A DNA stretch of 28,098 nucleotides from JBGPYB01 sp041493035. GTDB taxonomy: Bacteria; Acidobacteriota; Vicinamibacteria; Fen-336. Positions 24,042 to 28,098 of the stretch are shown here, piece by piece; the first letter of the stretch is position 1, and every line of letters starts with the position of its first letter. The translations under genes and the position numbers were made by a program. Where the stretch lies: the NCBI GenBank assembly GCA_041493035.1, contig JBGPYB010000049.1, forward strand, positions 1 through 28,098. Direction: 5' to 3'. The notes beneath the pieces were generated by a model. It saw only the letters and a list, made by a program, of their open reading frames with translations. It searched no databases and had not been told where the DNA came from.

Positions 24042-24755
24042 GTGAAGCGCCGTCCAGACTTGATCGATCAGTTCACCGACCTCGTGGTGGGGTCCGATGA
24101 CCCCCGCCGGCTTGCCGAGCGGACCGTCGAGGTGGTGATGTCGTTGAGCAACGGCCGGGCGGGAGCGGTTTTCTCGCGGGAAGGGGATAAGGTCTCCCTC
24201 TTTGCATCGAGGGGGATCGATCAGCACGTCCTCGACTCCGTTCAGGAGGCTTGGGCCGGTCACCGGGAGAGCCTCGAAAAGGGCGAGCCCTTCTACGTTC
24301 CGGATCGCGCTATCGACCGCCGGATCGGGAAGGCCGAAGCCGAGCGCAGCGGTCCGGCGAGCTTCGCCGTCGTTCCAGTGCTCGAGGAGCAGAACCTCGT
24401 TGCGTTGCTGTACGTGGACAGCATGGATCCTCACTTCTGCGCCGCCCACGACCTCGAGCGCCTGGCGAAGTTCTCGCGGATCGTGGTCAAGGCGGTCAGG
24501 GAAGCGGATGGCTCCACAGGGGGAGCCGGGGGGCCGTCGCGGAAGGAAGCCTGGGAGACCTACCTCGAACGGACGCCCGTCGAGGACATGGAGCGCGAGA
24601 AGCTGTTGCTGCTCTTGAACCGCAACGAGTGGAACATCGCCCGAGTGGCACGCCTCATGGACGTGACGCGTCGGACGATCTACCTTCGCCTCCAGCGCTA
24701 CAACATCCCGCGCGAACGCGTCCGCAAGACCCGCCCGCGAACGGCCACGATCTAG
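24042..24755 (+). CDS. GAF-domain regulator with Fis-type HTH (bEBP-like without AAA+ domain)
   Basis: The 237-residue cytoplasmic protein has a GAF sensor domain at about 15-160 (LAERTVEVVMSLSNGRAGAVFS, FAVVPVLEEQNLVALLYVDS). It ends with a Fis-type DNA-binding HTH at about 190-232 (LLLLNRNEWNIARVARLMDVTRRTIYLRLQRYNI). This is the tail of a sigma54 activator without the central ATPase, so it cannot open sigma54 promoters itself; it may bind DNA as a repressor or helper. The start is GTG 24042, set by AGGAGG 8 nt upstream and by the promoter inside the longer upstream frame (open from 23880). It sits 6 bp ahead of gltX and is very likely co-transcribed with it. Confidence 0.88.
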   Translation: MKRRPDLIDQFTDLVVGSDDPRRLAERTVEVVMSLSNGRAGAVFSREGDKVSLFASRGIDQHVLDSVQEAWAGHRESLEKGEPFYVPDRAIDRRIGKAEAERSGPASFAVVPVLEEQNLVALLYVDSMDPHFCAAHDLERLAKFSRIVVKAVREADGSTGGAGGPSRKEAWETYLERTPVEDMEREKLLLLLNRNEWNIARVARLMDVTRRTIYLRLQRYNIPRERVRKTRPRTATI

Positions 24756-24761
24756 GCGCGG

Positions 24762-26243
24762 GTGGGTCCCCGCGTCCGCTTTGCCCCCAGCCCGACGGGG
24801 TACCTCCACGTCGGCGGTGCCCGCACTGCGCTCTTCAACTGGCTCTGGGCGAAGAAGCAGGGGGGGACCTTCGTCCTCCGGATCGAGGACACCGACCGCG
24901 AGCGCTCCACCGACGCCAACACTCGGAGCATCGTCGAAGGGCTCGAGTGGCTGGGGCTCCACTGGGACGAAGGGCCCTACCTTCAGAGCAATGGCGTCGA
25001 GCGTCACAAGCTCGTGGCCCAGAGGCTGCTGGCGCAGGGGCAGGCCTACCGTTCTTTCGCCACACCCGAGGAGCTCGAGGCTCAGAGGAAGCAGGCCCAG
25101 GCCGAGAAGCGCCCGTGGCTTCGGGACCAGGCGAGCCGCGAGCTGTCGCCGGAGGAATCCGCGCGCCGCGCGGCGGCCGGAGAGCCTTTCGCCGTGCGCT
25201 TCCGCGTCCCCGAGGACGACGGCGCCACCCGCTTCGAAGACAAGGTCTACGGGACGCAGGAGAGGAAGCACAGGGACATCGAGGATTTCGCCCTTCTCCG
25301 CCCCGACGGCAGCCCTCTCTACAACCACGTCGTCGTCTGCGACGACGTGGAGATGCGCATCAGCTTCATCATCCGGGGGCAGGATCACCTGTCCAACACC
25401 CACAAGCAGATCCTGATCTATCAAGCGCTCGAAGAGGCTCCTCCGGACTTCGCCCATCTTCCCCTGATCAACGCCCCCGACCGGACCAAGCTCTCGAAGC
25501 GCCGCCACGGTCCCGTGGTCTCCCTCACGACCTACCGCGACCGCGGGTTCCTTCCCGAAGCCTTTCGCAACTTCCTGGCGCTCCTCGGCTGGTCGGCCGG
25601 CGACGACCGCGAGATCTATTCGACCGACGAGCTCATCCAGGCCTTCAGCCTGGAGGGGATCGGCCGCTCCAACGCGATTCTCACGTTCTCCGAGACCGAT
25701 CCGCGGCAATGGACCGATCGCAAGGCCCTCTTCCTGAACCAGCAGTATTTGTCCCACATGCCGCTCGCCGACCTGCTGCCGAAGGTGGAGGTCGTCCTCC
25801 GGAGCGCCGGGCTCTGGGACGAGGCCTGGAGCGCGGGCGGCAGCGCCCGCGACTGGTTCGGAAAGACGGTCGATCTCATCCGGTCGCGCTTCATCACGCT
25901 CCTCGACTTTGGCGACGCGGGCCGCGCGTATTTCGACGACACCTTCGAGATGGATCCCGAGTCCGTGGAGAAGAACCTCCGCAAAGACCCGGGGCTCCCT
26001 GAGTGGCTCCCCGAGCTGGCGCGTCGTCTCGAAGCGACGGATCCCTGGGATGCGACGTCCTCGGAGAAGACGCTCCGCGAGTACGCCGATGTGGCCGGAG
26101 TGAAGGCGGGCCTTTTCATCAACGCCACGCGCACCGCCGTCACGGGCCGTTCGGTGGGTGCGTCACTCTTCGAGATCCTCGACTGCCTGGGCCGTGAACG
26201 AGCCGTCGCCCGCCTTCGCGCCGCTGCCGAGCTTCTCGCCTAG
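24762..26243 (+). CDS. gltX: Glutamyl-tRNA synthetase
   Basis: This class I synthetase of 493 residues charges tRNA-Glu, and possibly tRNA-Gln if non-discriminating, which cannot be judged by eye. The HIGH-type motif is FAPSPTGYLHVGGARTALFNW; RIEDTDRERS, IRGQDHLSNTHKQILIYQAL and the KMSKS-type DRTKLSKRRHG are all present. The zinc-binding Cys cluster seen in E. coli is missing, as in many bacteria. The C-terminal anticodon-binding region is full length. It starts with GTG 24762, 6 bp after the regulator. tRNA-Glu(CUC), its substrate, is 970 bp downstream. The stop TAG is shared in a CTAG with the convergent gene. Confidence 0.97.
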   Translation: MGPRVRFAPSPTGYLHVGGARTALFNWLWAKKQGGTFVLRIEDTDRERSTDANTRSIVEGLEWLGLHWDEGPYLQSNGVERHKLVAQRLLAQGQAYRSFATPEELEAQRKQAQAEKRPWLRDQASRELSPEESARRAAAGEPFAVRFRVPEDDGATRFEDKVYGTQERKHRDIEDFALLRPDGSPLYNHVVVCDDVEMRISFIIRGQDHLSNTHKQILIYQALEEAPPDFAHLPLINAPDRTKLSKRRHGPVVSLTTYRDRGFLPEAFRNFLALLGWSAGDDREIYSTDELIQAFSLEGIGRSNAILTFSETDPRQWTDRKALFLNQQYLSHMPLADLLPKVEVVLRSAGLWDEAWSAGGSARDWFGKTVDLIRSRFITLLDFGDAGRAYFDDTFEMDPESVEKNLRKDPGLPEWLPELARRLEATDPWDATSSEKTLREYADVAGVKAGLFINATRTAVTGRSVGASLFEILDCLGRERAVARLRAAAELLA

Positions 26244-27091
26244 CGTCGCGGAATCACCAGCTCGTGATCCAGGCGCAGGGTCAAGATGGCGCCCGCGGGC
26301 AATTCGACGTCGTCGCCTTTGGTCGCCACGACGGCGCCCGAACCGCCTGCGATGGCCCCAACGATCGCCCCGCGCTTTCCGTCGAAGAGTCCGCCCAGAA
26401 CGCCGCCCAGGATGGCGCCGATCCCCGCCTTCTCCGCGGGCTTTCGGCCCCCTCCTTCCATGGCGACGACGCGCGCGCGCAGGTCGAGCCGCTGCGCCTC
26501 CAGGTAGAGCGTGTCGAACTCCAGCTCGAGGCGCCCAGAGCGCGACGGCCGCTCCGCTGGCTCGGCGTGCCGCACGACCCCGCGGACACGCGTCCCGGCG
26601 GGGACGGCCATGGCGCCGCCGGACCGCAAAGGTGTCAGGACGGACGCCTCGAACCGATCCTCGCGGCGCGCCGTGCGAGAGGAGAGCGCGTCTTCCAGGC
26701 GCACCGAGATCTCGGTTCCCTCGGCCAAGCGGACCTCGCGAGCGTCCTGCCCGAAGGCGGCCCCGATGTCTTCCCGCAGGCCTTGGATCTGGCTTTGGAT
26801 CTCGGCCACCTCGTCCAAAGCGACGCCGGTGCCCTCGCGCCCGGCCTTCTGGTGGCGGCGCATCTTGACCTTCAGGTAGATCACGTCTTCGCGGATCTCG
26901 TCGGCCCGATCTCGGAAGGCGTCCGCCTTCGCGTCCCCGGGTTCGAGATCCCGGAGCTGATCATCGAGGTTGGCGATGTCGTCCTGAAGGCGACGAAGGT
27001 CCTTGGGAATGGCGTCGTCACGGCCTGCAGCCGAGGCCGATGCGGCAAGCGTGAGCAGCGACAGGAAAACGAGGGCTGAGCGTCGGATCAT
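26240..27091 (-). CDS. Exported coiled-coil and glycine-zipper protein
   Basis: The 283-residue protein has a signal peptide (MIRRSALVFLSLLTLAASASA). A coiled-coil region follows (LRRLQDDIANLDDQLRDLEPGD, KMRRHQKAGREG, SQIQGLREDIG). A beta domain comes next (LAEGTEISVRLEDALSSRT, SVLTPLRSGGAMAVPAGTRVRGVVRHAEPA), as in TrbI/SH3-like envelope proteins. A glycine-zipper-like hydrophobic hairpin (GAILGGVLGGLFDGKRGAIVGAIAGG) precedes the last strand. It is probably periplasmic or outer-membrane; the function is unknown. The start is ATG 27091, with AGGAGG 8 nt upstream; a longer frame reaches 27178 without such support. The TAG stop overlaps gltX in CTAG. Confidence 0.8.
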   Translation of the reverse strand: MIRRSALVFLSLLTLAASASAAGRDDAIPKDLRRLQDDIANLDDQLRDLEPGDAKADAFRDRADEIREDVIYLKVKMRRHQKAGREGTGVALDEVAEIQSQIQGLREDIGAAFGQDAREVRLAEGTEISVRLEDALSSRTARREDRFEASVLTPLRSGGAMAVPAGTRVRGVVRHAEPAERPSRSGRLELEFDTLYLEAQRLDLRARVVAMEGGGRKPAEKAGIGAILGGVLGGLFDGKRGAIVGAIAGGSGAVVATKGDDVELPAGAILTLRLDHELVIPRR

Positions 27092-27171
27092 GGAACATTC
27101 CTCCTCTCCCATCATAGGCAGAGAACCCCGTCCGCCGAACATGCGTCCGCTCACAGCGGCGCCACGGCGCT

Positions 27172-27201
27172 TTGACAACCCGCGCCCCTGGCCACTAAAA
27201 T
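27172..27201 (+). promoter_or_regulatory. Promoter of tRNA-Glu
   Basis: A perfect TTGACA (27172-27177), an 18-nt spacer and TAAAAT (27196-27201; 5/6) are followed by GC-rich bases before the tRNA, as in stringently controlled stable-RNA promoters. Expected start is near 27208. Confidence 0.8.
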
Positions 27202-27212
27202 TCTCGGTCCGG

Positions 27213-27287
27213 GGCGCTATCGTCTAGGGGTCAGGACGGATGGTTCTCAGCCATCAAACCAGGGTTCGATTCCCTGTAGCGCTACCA
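27213..27287 (+). tRNA. tRNA-Glu (anticodon CUC)
   Basis: The gene is a 75-nt class I tRNA with encoded CCA. The acceptor is GGCGCTA/TAGCGCT with a G1-U72 wobble, the anticodon stem GATGG/CCATC with loop TTCTCAG, a 4-nt variable loop and T arm CAGGG/CCCTG with loop TTCGATT. Discriminator is A73. It is close to gltX, whose product charges it. Confidence 0.95.
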
Positions 27288-27352
27288 GTCCCCATTCAAG
27301 TGATCGAAGCCGAACGACGCTACTAGCGAATCGGCAATAGAGGAGGCGGCCG

Positions 27353-28087
27353 TTGCCCACGATGCTCAAATCCGAGGTGGGGCCATTTCCCGAGCCCAGA
27401 TTTCCCCAGGGGATCGATCTGGCAGCGGAGGACCGCAAGTCCCGCCGCCTGCTGTATCCGGTCACAGTGATCTACTCGGTCTACTTCCTCTTCATGCTGG
27501 CTCTCGCAGTTCGCTCCTCCCACCTCTTCCGCGCCCTCGCCTTCGTGGTGCTGGGAATCGCCGGTTGGACGCTTGTGGAGTACCTCGTCCACCGTCACGT
27601 TCTTCATGGCGTCTTCCCCAAGGGGAGCGGTCTGCTCAGCCGAGGTCTCCACTACATGTTCGATGGTTCCCACGCGAACCATCACTCGCGCCCCTGGGAC
27701 GGAAGGCACATCAACGGGCACCTCGATACCCTGTACGCCGCCGCCGTCTTCATGCCTCTCAGCCTGCTGGCGCCCAGCGCCAGCGCGTCGGTGTGGGTGG
27801 CCACGATCTTCGTCTGCTACACGATCGAGGAGTGGGTCCATCACGCGCTCCACTTCTGGAACTTCGAGTGGAAGTACTTCCGGTACAGCCGCGGCCGGCA
27901 TCTCTATCATCACAGCCGCCACGGAGTCGGAATCGCGTATGGAATCACGAGCGCCATTTGGGATGCGGCCTTCGGAACGACCATTCCCGCCCGCGAACGG
28001 TCCCTCCTCCCTCCGCTCGGTGCGCCCGCCGAGAGGCCGGCGGTCATGCCCTCCCGTTCCGCCGATCTGTCGGCCCATGGAGCCTGA
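27353..28087 (+). CDS. Fatty-acid hydroxylase/sterol desaturase-family membrane protein
   Basis: The 244-residue integral membrane protein belongs to the di-iron fatty acid hydroxylase superfamily. Hydrophobic segments near 35-75 and 125-155 flank His-rich boxes: VEYLVHRHVLHG, SHANHHSRPWDGRH, EEWVHHALHFW and GRHLYHHSRHG. These hold the two metal ions; family members hydroxylate lipids, carotenoids or sphingolipids. The substrate here is unknown. The start is TTG 27353, with AGGAGG (27341-27346) 6 nt upstream; the ATG at 27362 lies 15 nt from that site and is less likely. It follows tRNA-Glu and is the last gene before the window edge, with 11 bp remaining. Confidence 0.88.
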   Translation: MPTMLKSEVGPFPEPRFPQGIDLAAEDRKSRRLLYPVTVIYSVYFLFMLALAVRSSHLFRALAFVVLGIAGWTLVEYLVHRHVLHGVFPKGSGLLSRGLHYMFDGSHANHHSRPWDGRHINGHLDTLYAAAVFMPLSLLAPSASASVWVATIFVCYTIEEWVHHALHFWNFEWKYFRYSRGRHLYHHSRHGVGIAYGITSAIWDAAFGTTIPARERSLLPPLGAPAERPAVMPSRSADLSAHGA

Positions 28088-28098
28088 CCGCCGCGTCC

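Overview
The window is a gene-dense, high-GC stretch of bacterial chromosome. It holds 25 protein genes (one cut by the left edge), three tRNA genes, short intergenic gaps and many GTG or TTG starts. The best lineage hint is the secreted von Willebrand A protein at 7355-8287, which resembles the VWFA-related family common in Acidobacteriota. PATAN, GAF-Fis and HEAT-fusion proteins fit the same kind of soil or sediment bacterium. The lineage is inferred; there is no rRNA here to test it. No phage, insertion sequence or CRISPR array is visible.

Left third (1-10771). A HEAT-repeat/methyltransferase fusion runs off the left edge. Next come an exported PhoX-like (DUF839) protein, an RsuA/RluB-type pseudouridine synthase coupled to a FabZ-like protein that lacks the catalytic histidine, and a GAF-GAF-PP2C phosphatase. 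These are followed by L-threonine 3-dehydrogenase, a VWA protein, an OmpA-type lipoprotein, and an ECF sigma factor with its membrane anti-sigma factor (ATGA overlap).

Middle (10772-17217). An APC amino-acid permease and a type I-beta DAHP synthase form a probable operon behind a good sigma70-type promoter. A GC-rich hairpin separates them from a leftward series: kdgK, eda (Entner-Doudoroff-type 2-keto-3-deoxygluconate use), an HNH endonuclease and a PATAN/DUF4388 protein. A terminator and a promoter overlap between eda and the HNH gene. tRNA-Ser(UGA) lies upstream of kdgK.

Right third (17218-28098). This holds an unusual one-frame fusion of a SemiSWEET sugar transporter to a 5'(3')-deoxyribonucleotidase, a secreted mutarotase-like protein, and a Phd/VapC toxin-antitoxin pair with an AT-rich operator. 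Then come tRNA-Ser(GCU), a periplasmic-binding-protein fold without a signal peptide, a secreted M20 peptidase, two hypothetical proteins, a GAF-Fis regulator directly upstream of gltX, an exported glycine-zipper protein, tRNA-Glu(CUC) behind a near-consensus promoter, and a fatty-acid-hydroxylase-type membrane protein.

Packing is very tight. There are stop/start overlaps (TTGA, ATGA, GTGA), and two convergent gene pairs each share one CTAG as both stop codons. I see no single obvious new multi-gene system. The strongest novelty candidates are the SemiSWEET-nucleotidase fusion, the FabZ homologue without its histidine, and the HEAT-methyltransferase fusion.
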